This document shows, in pieces, positions 24,613-33,139 of a stretch of 39,731 nt of DNA. The notes under the pieces are model-generated. The model ran no database searches and was not told the origin of the DNA. It was given only the letters and a program-made list of their open reading frames with translations. The DNA lies in the NCBI GenBank assembly GCA_964558295.1, contig CAZLDQ010000024.1:1-39731 (forward strand). Direction: 5' to 3'. Numbering within the stretch: position 1 is the first letter of the stretch; each line of letters begins with the position of its first letter. This DNA is from JBDKTH01 sp964558295. Lineage in GTDB: Bacteria; Planctomycetota; Planctomycetia; Pirellulales; Thermoguttaceae. The position numbers were made by a program, and so were the translations under genes.

Positions 24613-25290
24613 CTAGTCGAGCACCCTCCCGCACGACAATTCGTCGTCCCCTGGAACGGACCATGCCGCCCCCGAGGCGCTCACCCGCCTCCACATGCAC
24701 TCGGACGTCATGCCGGCCGTGACTTCGATCCGGACAATCTGGGCCCCCTGAGCTTGATAATGGTCCACCAGCGGCGAGGTCCGCTCGGCAAACAGCGTAA
24801 GCTTCTTGGCCACGGCCTCCGGACCATCATCCTGCCGCTGGCGCCGATCGCCCCCGACGTCCGTGCAAATCCGTTGCCACACGGTATCGGCCGTACAGTT
24901 CAAGGAGATCACCGTCTTGACGGCCAGCAGCCGGTCAACCGCCTGCGCCTGGCCGATGTGCCGTGGCAAGCCGTTGAGAACGATCAACGAAGGGGCTGCC
25001 GCTGGCTGGACAAGAAAGGAACGAAGAATCCGCTCAGCAAGATAGAAACGGTCGTTTTCCAGCAGGGCCCCCGTCTGGAGCACCTGGCGCAAAAAGTCGA
25101 GATCCGAGCGAGTCAACAACGCATCGGGCTGATCGCGTTGGACGACCGCGCGCAGTTGGGCCCCGAAATCGAAATGCCGGAATCGGGTCTGCCCGATCCC
25201 GCGCTGCTCCAACAGAACGCCCAACGGCGTTTTGCCCGAACCGGTCGGCCCCAAAAGAAGCACAGCGTGGGGTTTTCGGTCGATGCTCAC
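24613..25290 (-). CDS. Adenylate kinase-family nucleotide kinase
   Basis: P-loop phosphotransferase of 225 residues. It has the Walker A GPTGSGKT (about 14-21), the NGLPR segment typical of adenylate kinases, and a DDGPEAVAKKL region with R/Q-rich residues before it, in place of the LID. Adenylate kinases move phosphate between nucleoside mono- and diphosphates. The LID is short and the C-terminal 25 residues do not fit the family, so a divergent NMP kinase rather than the housekeeping enzyme is likely. GTG is the start, overlapping the previous gene by four bases (GTGA), suggesting coupling with the MBL gene upstream. Confidence 0.8.
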   Translation of the reverse strand: MSIDRKPHAVLLLGPTGSGKTPLGVLLEQRGIGQTRFRHFDFGAQLRAVVQRDQPDALLTRSDLDFLRQVLQTGALLENDRFYLAERILRSFLVQPAAAPSLIVLNGLPRHIGQAQAVDRLLAVKTVISLNCTADTVWQRICTDVGGDRRQRQDDGPEAVAKKLTLFAERTSPLVDHYQAQGAQIVRIEVTAGMTSECMWRRVSASGAAWSVPGDDELSCGRVLD

Positions 25291-26327
25291 CAGCCACCTC
25301 CCCCAGACGGTCGATAGCGATACACGGGCACGGGCGAATCATCGACGTCATGAATATTGGCAATGGTCAACCGACCATGCTGATCGAGATACTCGATGCG
25401 TGCCCCCACGTCGGTCAGAGCCAGCAGCGCAGGAAAACCGTGCTGATGGGCGTACATCTGGCGAGTCGCTTCCTCGATCGTCAGGGGCTCCGGCGCTTTA
25501 GCCAGAATATCCAGAAGACGGTTAAGCCGGCGAAGGTTGCTTTCCCGAATGTCGTCGATCCGGCGGTGCAGGTTCTCTATCGGCGGTTCGTGGCCGGCCA
25601 AGGCCACCCGGATTCCGTCAAGTCGCTGAACCTTGTCGAGCGACTCGAAGTAATGGCCCAGGCCCAAATAAGGGCTGGTGCTTTCCGGCCACTGCTGACT
25701 GATGGTCCGGGCAAGGATATGATCGCCGGTCAGGAGGATGTCACCAATCCGGATACAAACGTGTCCGGGGGAATGGCCAGGCGTATGGATGAATTCCAGC
25801 CCATCGAGTTGGTCACCGTCATGAATCGCAAATGTCTTCAGACCGCCGCCAACCGATTTGCAACGATGCGACGCGACGGCGATCATCTCCGCTTGGCGTT
25901 TCGCAGACAGACCGGCCTGAATCAAGAACACCCGAAGGAGGTTATTGGAAACCCTCAGTCGCTCGTCAAACGCGGTCACCATGCGGCAGTCCAAGGGATG
26001 GATTCCTACGTCCGCCTCGGTGTGCTGCAGGATATCGGCCAGCCCCCCAAAGTGGTCGATATGGGCATGGGTCATCAAGATCCGCTTGACATCGGCCAAT
26101 TGCACCACTTCCCCAAACTGAGAGCGAATCGCGTCAATCCCGTTAAGAATATCCTCTGTCGACTCCGCACGTCCGCTGCCCGTGTCAACAAGCGTCGGCG
26201 GCCCGGCCCCCAAAAGCAGGTAAACCCGGCCGGTCAGTTCAAACTTGGGCAGGACGTTGCAGGGAATCCGATAGATGCGCACGCCGGTGTTCGACACGAA
26301 CCGGCGCACCGCGGGCAAATTGGGCAT
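25287..26327 (-). CDS. Metallo-beta-lactamase-fold hydrolase
   Basis: Cytoplasmic zinc hydrolase of about 346 residues, glyoxalase-II/MBL type. The zinc ligands are visible: THAHIDH motif, the histidine of TPGHSPGH, the aspartate of LLTGDHILA and a late AGHEPP histidine. The C-terminal 100 residues look like a helical or winged-helix extension with LTIEEATRQMY. The start ATG at 26327 is chosen because of AAGGAG upstream; the frame could reach 26384. It is divergent from glpK, 126 bases away, and its stop overlaps the adenylate-kinase-like gene. Such proteins in other bacteria act on acyl thioesters or similar; the substrate here is not predicted. Confidence 0.87.
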   Translation of the reverse strand: MPNLPAVRRFVSNTGVRIYRIPCNVLPKFELTGRVYLLLGAGPPTLVDTGSGRAESTEDILNGIDAIRSQFGEVVQLADVKRILMTHAHIDHFGGLADILQHTEADVGIHPLDCRMVTAFDERLRVSNNLLRVFLIQAGLSAKRQAEMIAVASHRCKSVGGGLKTFAIHDGDQLDGLEFIHTPGHSPGHVCIRIGDILLTGDHILARTISQQWPESTSPYLGLGHYFESLDKVQRLDGIRVALAGHEPPIENLHRRIDDIRESNLRRLNRLLDILAKAPEPLTIEEATRQMYAHQHGFPALLALTDVGARIEYLDQHGRLTIANIHDVDDSPVPVYRYRPSGGGGW

Positions 26328-26389
26328 GAAACGACTCTCCTTCTCACCTTGCCGAACTTTACCGCAGCTCGCCCTGGGGAACAAGTGGC

Positions 26390-26418
26390 TTGTGGCAACC
26401 CGCCATGAGGGTTAAACT
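26390..26418 (+). promoter_or_regulatory. Possible glpK promoter
   Basis: TTGTGG (26390-26395) and TAAACT (26413-26418) are 17 bases apart and end 35 bases before the glpK ATG. Both boxes are partial matches. Confidence 0.32.
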
Positions 26419-26453
26419 GCAACAGGCAGGACTATTCCACGGAGCCCCTCCGC

Positions 26454-27947
26454 ATGGACAAGTACATTCTCGCATTGGATCAAGGCACCACGTTCAGCCG
26501 TGCAATCGTCTTCGACCACCAGGGAACTGCGCGGGTTTCTGTACATAAGGAATTCGAACAAATCCTCCCTGCGCCAGGCTTGGTCGAGCACGATCCCGAG
26601 GTGATCTGGACCACCCAATTGGAAGTCGCCCGGGAAGCCCTCCGCCGTGCATCGCTCACCGCCGAGAACATCGCGGCCCTGGGGATTACCAACCAACGAG
26701 AAACGACGATCCTCTGGGAGCGCGCTACCGGCCGACCGGTGGCCAATGCGATTGTCTGGCAGAGTCGGGTGACGGCAGGAATCTGTGACCAGTTGAAAAC
26801 CGAAGGGTTCGAAAAGACCTTCCGCGATAAAACCGGCTTGGTGCTGGACGCCTATTTCTCGGGGACCAAGATCAAGCACCTCCTCGATACCCATGAAGGC
26901 CTGCGAGCCCGGGCTGAAAAAGGCGAAATCCTCTTCGGCACCGTCGATACCTGGCTGATCTGGCGACTTACCGGCGGGCGCTGCCATGTGACCGATTACA
27001 GCAACGCCAGCCGAACGCTCTTGCTAAACATTCATACCCTCGACTGGGACGACGAGCTGCTGAAGATTCTCGGGGTTCCCCGAGCGATGCTCCCCGAGGT
27101 GCGACAGTCGAGCGAGGTGTATGGTCACACGAGCGAAAAACTGTTCGGCAAACCGATCCCAATCACCGGCAATGCGGGCGACCAGCAAGCGGCCACCTTT
27201 GGGCAGGCCTGCTTCACTCCGGGAAGTGCGAAAAATACCTACGGGACCGGCTGCTTCCTCCTGTTGAATACCGGCGAGCGGCCAATCCGCTCGAACAACA
27301 ACCTATTGACCACGATCGGCTGGGGACTCAACGGCAAGATCACCTATTGCTTGGAAGGCTCGGTCTTCGCGGCCGGCGCAGCCGTGCAATGGTTGCGCGA
27401 CGGGCTGGGACTTATCTCCAGCTTGGCCGACTCGGAGCGTTTGGCGACCAGTGTGCCCGACTCGGCCGGCGTTTATTTCGTTCCGGCGTTTGTCGGCCTC
27501 GGAGCACCATATTGGGATCCCTATGCGCGGGGTACAATCCTCGGCATTACCCGGGGAACGACCGCCGCCCACCTTGCCCGGGCCGCAATTGAGTCGATGG
27601 CCTATCAGACTTGCGATCTGGTCGATGCAATGCAGAAGGATGCCGCCAACCGGCTGACAAGCTTGAAAGTCGACGGCGGAGCGACGGCCAACAACCTGCT
27701 GATGCAATTCCAAGCGGATCTCTTGGGAGTCAACGTCTGCCGGCCCATGACGGCCGAAACCACGGCCCTCGGCGCGGCCTACCTGGCTGGACTGGCAGTC
27801 GGCTATTGGCAGGACACGGCGGAGATTGCTCGCAACTGGGCGCTCGAGCGGGAGTTCCAACCACAGATCGAGCCTGAGCAGCGTCGGAGGCTCTGTCAAC
27901 GCTGGCGCGAGGCCGTCCGCCGCTCGTTCGATTGGGAATTGCACTAG
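26454..27947 (+). CDS. glpK: Glycerol kinase
   Basis: Glycerol kinase of 497 residues, the normal family length (FGGY carbohydrate kinases, Hsp70/actin ATPase fold). It phosphorylates glycerol to sn-glycerol-3-phosphate with ATP. The N-terminal LALDQGTTFSRAIVF block, EHDPEVIW, GITNQRETT and IVWQSR segments, GNAGDQQAA and the C-terminal KVDGGATANNLLMQFQAD are strongly conserved. A GGAG lies about nine bases upstream of ATG. The glpD gene follows 48 bases later, so glycerol use is encoded as a two-gene unit. No glycerol facilitator gene is present in this window. Confidence 0.97.
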   Translation: MDKYILALDQGTTFSRAIVFDHQGTARVSVHKEFEQILPAPGLVEHDPEVIWTTQLEVAREALRRASLTAENIAALGITNQRETTILWERATGRPVANAIVWQSRVTAGICDQLKTEGFEKTFRDKTGLVLDAYFSGTKIKHLLDTHEGLRARAEKGEILFGTVDTWLIWRLTGGRCHVTDYSNASRTLLLNIHTLDWDDELLKILGVPRAMLPEVRQSSEVYGHTSEKLFGKPIPITGNAGDQQAATFGQACFTPGSAKNTYGTGCFLLLNTGERPIRSNNNLLTTIGWGLNGKITYCLEGSVFAAGAAVQWLRDGLGLISSLADSERLATSVPDSAGVYFVPAFVGLGAPYWDPYARGTILGITRGTTAAHLARAAIESMAYQTCDLVDAMQKDAANRLTSLKVDGGATANNLLMQFQADLLGVNVCRPMTAETTALGAAYLAGLAVGYWQDTAEIARNWALEREFQPQIEPEQRRRLCQRWREAVRRSFDWELH

Positions 27948-27995
27948 CTCCATCCACCTCTGCATCACAGCCGGAACCTACCCGGCATTTCACTC

Positions 27996-29465
27996 ATGAC
28001 CCGAATCGATCTGCTCACCCTCCGCGCCGGCCATCTCGCCCAACTGACCGCGGAAACACTCGATGTACTCGTCGTCGGCGGAGGGATCGTTGGGGCGGGC
28101 GTTGCCCGGGATGCAGCCATGCGAGGCCTGCGTGCCGGATTGGTCGAACAGTACGACATGGCCTTCGGCACCAGCAGTCGATCGAGCCGTCTGCTGCATG
28201 GCGGAATCCGTTACCTGGCCCAAGGCCGAATCGGCTTGGTCTATGAAGCCAGCCAGGAAAAATGCATCCTGCACCGGATCGCCCCCCACTTGGCCGCTCC
28301 GCTTCCTTTCCTATTTCCCACCTACCGCCGGTCCGGATGGCCTTTGTGGCAATTGCGGATTGGAGTGAAACTCTACGATTTCCTTGCCAGCGGACGGAAT
28401 CTCGGCGCCTCGTCGGTAATGAATCGAGCCGGTGTGATGCAATACCTGCCTGGGCTAAATCCCGAGAGACTGACTGGTGCCGTGCGTTACTACGACGGTC
28501 TGACCAACGACTCCCGGTTGGTGCTCGATACACTCCGGGCGGCGGCCGCCCATGGAGCGATCGTGGGGAACTACCTGCGATTGGAAGAGGCCTCGCCCAC
28601 GACGGGCGGCTGGGCGTGCCAGATTCGCGATATGCTCGCCGACCGCACGCATCGAGTCGTAGCCCGAACCATCGTCCATGCGACGGGTCCGTGGGCCGAG
28701 AGACTGCCGCAGAGCAGTCTCAACCTTCGCCTGACCAAGGGCGTACATTTGGTCATCGACCGGACGCGATTGCCGGTTCCCGACGCCGTCGTCATGACTC
28801 ACGGCAACCGGATTTTATTTGCCATCCCCTGGAGCGATCGGGTGATCCTCGGCACAACCGATACCGACTACGACGGCTCGATCGAAGCAGTCCGCACGGA
28901 ACCGGTCGACGTCGACTACATTCTCAGCATCGTCAACCACGCGTTTCCCACCGCCCAGTTGAGCGAGGCCGATGTGATCGGTACCTGGGCGGGTCTACGG
29001 CCGCTGATCGCCGATCGACGAGGGGGTCCCTCGGACATCTCGCGAGCCCACGTCATCCGCATGCCCCATCCCGGTTGGTTCGACATCGCCGGCGGCAAGC
29101 TGACGACCTATCGCCGCATCGCGGAACAGGTCGTCGATCGTCTTGCCCGCTATCTGAACCGCAAACTGAACCCCTGCCAAACGGCCAACGTCATGCTCTT
29201 GGAAACGCAGGAAGCTACGTCCGTCAGTGGTATTACGCCGCCCGAAGTGAGCCGCAAGGTCGTGGAACACTACTGTGTCCAAGAATGGGCCGTGCACCTG
29301 GACGATGTCATGCTGCGGCGGACCAGTTGGCAGTATTACCATCCCAATCATCGGGAAATCGCAGAACAAGTGGCCGGCTGGATGGGAGAACTGTTCGGTT
29401 GGGATGATCATCGTCGTGCGGCGGAATTGGTTCGCTGCCGCTCGTGGCACACCACTTGCTTTTAA
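27996..29465 (+). CDS. glpD: FAD-dependent glycerol-3-phosphate dehydrogenase
   Basis: Membrane-associated flavoenzyme of 489 residues that oxidises sn-glycerol-3-phosphate to dihydroxyacetone phosphate and passes electrons to quinone. The FAD-binding motif (VVGGGIVGAGVARDAAMRG, about 25-43) is followed by the SSRSSRLLHGGIRYL block, a THGNRILFAIPW strand and the TWAGLRPLI and GGKLTTYR blocks. It is a little shorter than the usual 500-550 residues, mostly in the C-terminal helical cap, which still shows its WAVHLDDVMLRRT core. It is the partner of glpK upstream. A GC-rich hairpin follows the stop after 12 bases. Confidence 0.95.
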   Translation: MTRIDLLTLRAGHLAQLTAETLDVLVVGGGIVGAGVARDAAMRGLRAGLVEQYDMAFGTSSRSSRLLHGGIRYLAQGRIGLVYEASQEKCILHRIAPHLAAPLPFLFPTYRRSGWPLWQLRIGVKLYDFLASGRNLGASSVMNRAGVMQYLPGLNPERLTGAVRYYDGLTNDSRLVLDTLRAAAAHGAIVGNYLRLEEASPTTGGWACQIRDMLADRTHRVVARTIVHATGPWAERLPQSSLNLRLTKGVHLVIDRTRLPVPDAVVMTHGNRILFAIPWSDRVILGTTDTDYDGSIEAVRTEPVDVDYILSIVNHAFPTAQLSEADVIGTWAGLRPLIADRRGGPSDISRAHVIRMPHPGWFDIAGGKLTTYRRIAEQVVDRLARYLNRKLNPCQTANVMLLETQEATSVSGITPPEVSRKVVEHYCVQEWAVHLDDVMLRRTSWQYYHPNHREIAEQVAGWMGELFGWDDHRRAAELVRCRSWHTTCF

Positions 29466-29477
29466 CCAGTAGTGGTC

Positions 29478-29497
29478 GGATCGGGGACGACCGATCC
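29478..29497 (+). terminator. Hairpin after glpD (possible terminator)
   Basis: GGATCGG (29478-29484) and CCGATCC (29491-29497) form a 7-base-pair stem with a 6-base loop. There is no U-run after it, so termination may be weak or need a factor. Confidence 0.4.
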
Positions 29498-29659
29498 AGG
29501 TGCCCCAGTCGGCTCGATCTGACCTGTGGCGGCCGTTTTCGGACGAAAGTTGTGTTCGTCGCATTAATCATTCAGTAGGGCAGGGGAGCGAAACACTGCA
29601 AAATCGTCTCAACAAGGCCGTGAAGCAGTGTGCAATTTTTGCAGGGCACCTTCGAGCTT

Positions 29660-29678
29660 GGCAGCCAGACAAGCTGCC
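29660..29678. promoter_or_regulatory. Inverted repeat upstream of the ZraP-like gene
   Basis: GGCAGC (29660-29665) and GCTGCC (29673-29678) are perfect inverted arms with a 7-base centre, ending 22 bases before the ATG of the exported protein. It could be a regulator site or a leader hairpin. I found no clean sigma-54 -24/-12 box in 29466-29700, although the linked regulator is of the sigma-54 type. Confidence 0.4.
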
Positions 29679-29700
29679 GACAGAACAGGAGGGTATAAGA

Positions 29701-30240
29701 ATGACGAACCACTGGACAATCATGATGACGCTCGCAACGTTCCTGGCGGTCTGCAGTACGACGATGGCCGATGAGGCCAAGGTGAAGACGGATAAGGCGC
29801 CCGCCGAAGCCCAGACTACGGAAAAGGCGGAGCAACCGACACTGGCCCAACTGGAAGCCCAATTGCATCGGACGCTGGCCGCATTGGTGGAAGCAAGGGC
29901 GGAGGAGAATCCCGATCCGGCGCAGATCGACAAACTCGCCCAGCGGGCTCAAACCTTGCGCCGGCAGATCTTCGCAAGGAGTGTAGAAGCCAATTTCAAC
30001 GCTCCATGCCCCTGGGGCGGACCAGGTCTGGGCCTGGGTCGCGGTCTTGGCTACGGACGGGGTGCAGGTTATGGCTGGGGACGCGGTGACGGCCTGGGAC
30101 GTGGCCTCGGTTACGGGCGCGGGCCCGGCTATGGTCGGGGGGCCGGTTGGGGGGCGGCATACGGATTCCCCGGACGCGGCTTCATCGACCGTGATGGTAA
30201 TGGTGTCTGCGATCGCTTTGAACTTCAGCAGGCCCAATAG
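29701..30240 (+). CDS. ZraP-like exported protein with glycine-rich tail
   Basis: Secreted or periplasmic protein of 179 residues. The first 20 residues are a signal peptide (MTLATFLAVCSTTMADEA region). Residues about 45-100 are helical and read like the ZraP/periplasmic heavy-metal sensor family: LAALVEARAEENPDPAQIDKL followed by an RAQTLRRQIFARSVEAN helix; ZraP has a comparable NPPD-type loop and helix. Residues about 105-160 are Gly/Arg/Tyr repeats (GLGYGRG(A/P)GYG), and the end has an EF-hand-like DRDGNGVCDRFE loop. The start follows a perfect AGGAGGG site (29687-29693). A histidine kinase and sigma-54 activator follow downstream in the same direction, as expected of a ZraPSR-type set. 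Confidence 0.78.
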   Translation: MTNHWTIMMTLATFLAVCSTTMADEAKVKTDKAPAEAQTTEKAEQPTLAQLEAQLHRTLAALVEARAEENPDPAQIDKLAQRAQTLRRQIFARSVEANFNAPCPWGGPGLGLGRGLGYGRGAGYGWGRGDGLGRGLGYGRGPGYGRGAGWGAAYGFPGRGFIDRDGNGVCDRFELQQAQ

Positions 30241-30318
30241 TTCTTCGCCTGATTGGTTCGCTCACTTGGCAGAATTGGCCAAAGTGTCAGAATAGTAGAG
30301 GGACATCATCCAGCCCGT

Positions 30319-30346
30319 CGAATGCCAAGGCGTCGGTTGGCGTTCG
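30319..30346 (+). terminator. Strong hairpin between the ZraP-like gene and the histidine kinase (possible attenuator)
   Basis: CGAATGCCAA (30319-30328) pairs with TTGGCGTTCG (30337-30346) through ten base pairs including one G-U, with an 8-base loop. A short T-stretch (CCTTTG) follows. Another, weaker hairpin with a bulge (CACTTGGC / GCCAAAGTG) lies at 30263-30286. The stem covers the possible early start at 30322, favouring the start at 30379. It could lower kinase expression relative to the ZraP-like protein. Confidence 0.42.
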
Positions 30347-30378
30347 GCGGGCCTTTGCTCGATGGGACCAAGCTCCCT

Positions 30379-31716
30379 ATGCGTTGGCATCGTTCGGTCA
30401 TCTACGGAGTTCTCGTGCTAACGGCGTGGGCCGGATTGGCCGGTTGGCAATATCACGAATATGGCCATGAATGCCAAGCGATCCAGAACACTCTTGAGCG
30501 TCAGGCCGAATCGGTGATGAGCGCCCTGGTCGGCGGGATCCGTTCACACCGCCGGATGGGACGGTTCTTTCAAAGCCAGCTTCAAGGGTCTCTGGATGAA
30601 CTGGTCGCTTCCAAAGACGTTTTGGCCGTCGCCCTGACCACGGAGCAGGGCCAGCCGGTTCTCTCGGCAGGGGAAACGAAGCTCCTCGCCGGCTCCTCAA
30701 CGATCACCTCAGGCACCTTCTGGACTTGCGAAGGATTTCGCTTCGTGAAGGATTTCCGGCTTGAGCCCGATACGGGCGGCGGCCTGCACAGCCCGGGAGG
30801 CGGCATCGGAGCGGGTTGGGGGAAACGGCGATGGGCTCAGGGGGAGGAGGAAAGCCCTTTCTCCAAAGGGGGCCACTTCTATGCAATCCTCCTGTTGGAT
30901 CGCGTGCAGGCCGACGCCCAGTGCCAACGGGCCTTCTGGCTCCGGCTTTGGACGGTCATCGCCGGCGGCCTGGTCTTCGTCTTCGTGGGCCTCGCTTGGC
31001 TGGCCACCGTTCGCCTGGTCGAAGCACGGGGCCATGCCCGGGTATTGGAGGCTGAAGCCCGTCACTTACGTGAACTGAGCCAGGCAGCAGCCGGTTTGGC
31101 CCACGAAACCCGTAATCCGCTGAGCCTGATCCGCGGTTGGACCCAGCGTTTGGCGCAGGCCGATCTGCCAGCAGAACAACGGCAACAAGCCCATGCCGTG
31201 GTCGAAGAATGCGATCGTGTAGCCGCGAGGATCAACCAGTTCCTCGCATTTGCCAAGCCGAGCGAGCCAAAATCAGAAGCGGTCGACGTGGAGCAACTGA
31301 TCAAGGAATTGACGCTACTCGTGGAACCCGACTTGGAAGCGAAAAAGTTGACCTTGACCTCCTCGGTATCCCAACCCGCCCCGATCGTCCGGGCAGATCG
31401 GGAAATGTTGCGTCAGGCTTTGTTCAATCTGGTCTGGAACGCCATCCACTTTACGCCGGAGAAGGAGAAGGTTGAAATCTCCGTTCGCACGGGGGATGAT
31501 GACACGGTACGGATCGAAGTGGCCGATCGTGGCCCAGGTGTTCCGCCAGAGAAGGTTGCTTCGTTGTTTACCCCTTACTTCACTACCCGGCCGGACGGTA
31601 CGGGGCTGGGCTTGGCGATTGTCCGCCGCATTGCCATAGCCCATGGTTGGACCGCCGGCTACGCGCCACGTCCTGGCGGCGGTTCCATCTTTTCGCTGGA
31701 TCGAATGCATGGTTGA
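30379..31716 (+). CDS. Sensor histidine kinase (ZraS-like)
   Basis: Membrane histidine kinase of about 445 residues. Two hydrophobic helices (about 6-24 and 190-212) bracket an extracytoplasmic sensor domain holding a glycine-rich segment near 130-145. The dimerisation/phosphorylation helix has H242 in GLAHETRNPLSL. The ATPase domain shows an N box (FNLVWNAIHFTP), G1 (VADRGPGVPPE) and G2 (GTGLGLAIVRRIA). The start is uncertain: the frame reaches 30253 (TTG) and ATG 30322, but 30322 lies in a hairpin, so I use 30379; no start has a good ribosome site. Its last bases overlap the response regulator start. The gene context suggests it reads metal or envelope stress through the ZraP-like protein; the ligand is inferred. 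Confidence 0.88.
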   Translation: MRWHRSVIYGVLVLTAWAGLAGWQYHEYGHECQAIQNTLERQAESVMSALVGGIRSHRRMGRFFQSQLQGSLDELVASKDVLAVALTTEQGQPVLSAGETKLLAGSSTITSGTFWTCEGFRFVKDFRLEPDTGGGLHSPGGGIGAGWGKRRWAQGEEESPFSKGGHFYAILLLDRVQADAQCQRAFWLRLWTVIAGGLVFVFVGLAWLATVRLVEARGHARVLEAEARHLRELSQAAAGLAHETRNPLSLIRGWTQRLAQADLPAEQRQQAHAVVEECDRVAARINQFLAFAKPSEPKSEAVDVEQLIKELTLLVEPDLEAKKLTLTSSVSQPAPIVRADREMLRQALFNLVWNAIHFTPEKEKVEISVRTGDDDTVRIEVADRGPGVPPEKVASLFTPYFTTRPDGTGLGLAIVRRIAIAHGWTAGYAPRPGGGSIFSLDRMHG

Positions 31717-33040
31717 AACAAAGCAGACCATCCTGGTGGTCGACGACGAAGGATCGCAACGCAAGCTGCTGGGCGGATTTCTCCAGTCGCTCGGCTACGC
31801 CTATGACGAGGCAGGCTCGGCAGAAGACGCGTTGGCCATGCTCCACCGCCGGTTGCCGGCAATGGTGATCCTCGACGTCCGGCTGCCAGGAATCAATGGC
31901 ATCGAAGCTCTCGGCGAGATCCGCCAGTTCGCCCCGTCGCTCCCTGTGCTGCTGATCACGGCCTATGCCGACATTCGCCAAGCAGTAGCAGCGATGAAGA
32001 GCGGGGCCGACGACTACCTAGCCAAGCCGATCGACCTCGATGAACTGGAGGCCGTAATCGCCGATCGGCTGGGGAGACAAAACGTCGAGGCGGCGGCCAG
32101 AACGCTCCCCACGTTGCCGAGCGGGTTCGTCTGCGAGAGTCGGGCGATGCGGCGCGTCGTGGAGACGGTGGCCGTAGTGGCTCCGTCCAATGCACCGGTG
32201 CTCGTCAGCGGCGAAAGCGGCGTGGGCAAAGAGGTCATCGCCCAGTTGATCCACCAGTGGAGCCCACGGCACGGCGGTCCCCTTGTGGCAGCCAACTGCG
32301 CCGGCCTGCCCGAGACACTCATCGAAAGCGAGTTGTTCGGCCACACGCGGGGCGCGTTCACCGGTGCCGGCGAAGTGCGACAGGGGTTCTTTCGTGCCGC
32401 CCATGGGGGAACCCTGTTTTTGGACGAAATCGGCGAACTGCCGCTCCACTTGCAACCCAAGCTTCTGCGAGCATTAGAGTCGGGACAGATTACCCCAGTG
32501 GGGAGCGACGTCGCGATAACCGTCGACACGCGGCTTGTGGCCGCCACAAACCGGGACCTGGGCGAGGCAGTCGGCGAAGGGCGATTCCGCGATGATCTCT
32601 ACTACCGCATCAATGTGGTGGAACTGGTGGTGCCGCCGCTCCGAGAGCGGCAGGAGGACATTCTCCCCTTGGCACGCAAGTTTGCCGCAGAGTTTGCCGG
32701 TGGCCCAGTCCGTCTTTCCCCCCAAGCGATTCAGTGTCTGCTAGCCTATGCTTGGCCGGGGAATGTCCGCGAGCTGCGCAATGCGATTCAACGGGCGTGT
32801 CTCCTCTGTCGCGGCGATGTAATTCTCCCCGAACATTTGCCGCCCCGACTGGGCCTTCAAGCCACAGAGCCCGCGGTCCAGCCGTCCTCGGTCGGGCGGT
32901 TGTCCCAAGTGGAACGGGCGACAATCTTGGCCGTGCTGGCAGAATGCCAGGGCAACCGCACCCACGCCGCCAAGAAGCTCGGCATCAGCCGCCGGGCGTT
33001 GATCTACAAGTTGCGGGCAATGGAAGCAGAGGGGAAGTAG
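31709..33040 (+). CDS. NtrC-family sigma-54-dependent response regulator (ZraR-like)
   Basis: Response regulator of 443 residues. The receiver domain has the acidic pair VVDDE and the phospho-acceptor D56 (VILDVRLPG). The AAA+ domain has Walker A GESGVGKE (168-175), the sigma-54 contact loop GAFTGA (215-220) and a Walker B block (GGTLFLDEIGELP). The C-terminus is a Fis-type helix-turn-helix (ATILAVLAECQGNRTHAAKK, then GISRRALIYKL). ATG 31709 overlaps the kinase stop by eight bases, so the two are translationally coupled; an earlier start at 31643 would intrude on the kinase. It should drive sigma-54 promoters, presumably including the ZraP-like gene. Confidence 0.94.
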   Translation: MVETKQTILVVDDEGSQRKLLGGFLQSLGYAYDEAGSAEDALAMLHRRLPAMVILDVRLPGINGIEALGEIRQFAPSLPVLLITAYADIRQAVAAMKSGADDYLAKPIDLDELEAVIADRLGRQNVEAAARTLPTLPSGFVCESRAMRRVVETVAVVAPSNAPVLVSGESGVGKEVIAQLIHQWSPRHGGPLVAANCAGLPETLIESELFGHTRGAFTGAGEVRQGFFRAAHGGTLFLDEIGELPLHLQPKLLRALESGQITPVGSDVAITVDTRLVAATNRDLGEAVGEGRFRDDLYYRINVVELVVPPLRERQEDILPLARKFAAEFAGGPVRLSPQAIQCLLAYAWPGNVRELRNAIQRACLLCRGDVILPEHLPPRLGLQATEPAVQPSSVGRLSQVERATILAVLAECQGNRTHAAKKLGISRRALIYKLRAMEAEGK

Positions 33041-33139
33041 CCAGACAGACCGAGTCGCCAGGCAGCGAGCAGTTGATTGCCGGGGGCCCCGTGCCATAGA
33101 ATGGGTCAACCCCCATTTCGATCATTCTGCGTCCCAAAC

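Noticed and set aside
29466..29700. Sigma-54 promoter before the ZraP-like gene
   Set aside because: Candidate GG/GC pairs (for example near 29643-29656) have spacing or flanking bases off by one or more, so none fits TGGCAC-N5-TTGC well.
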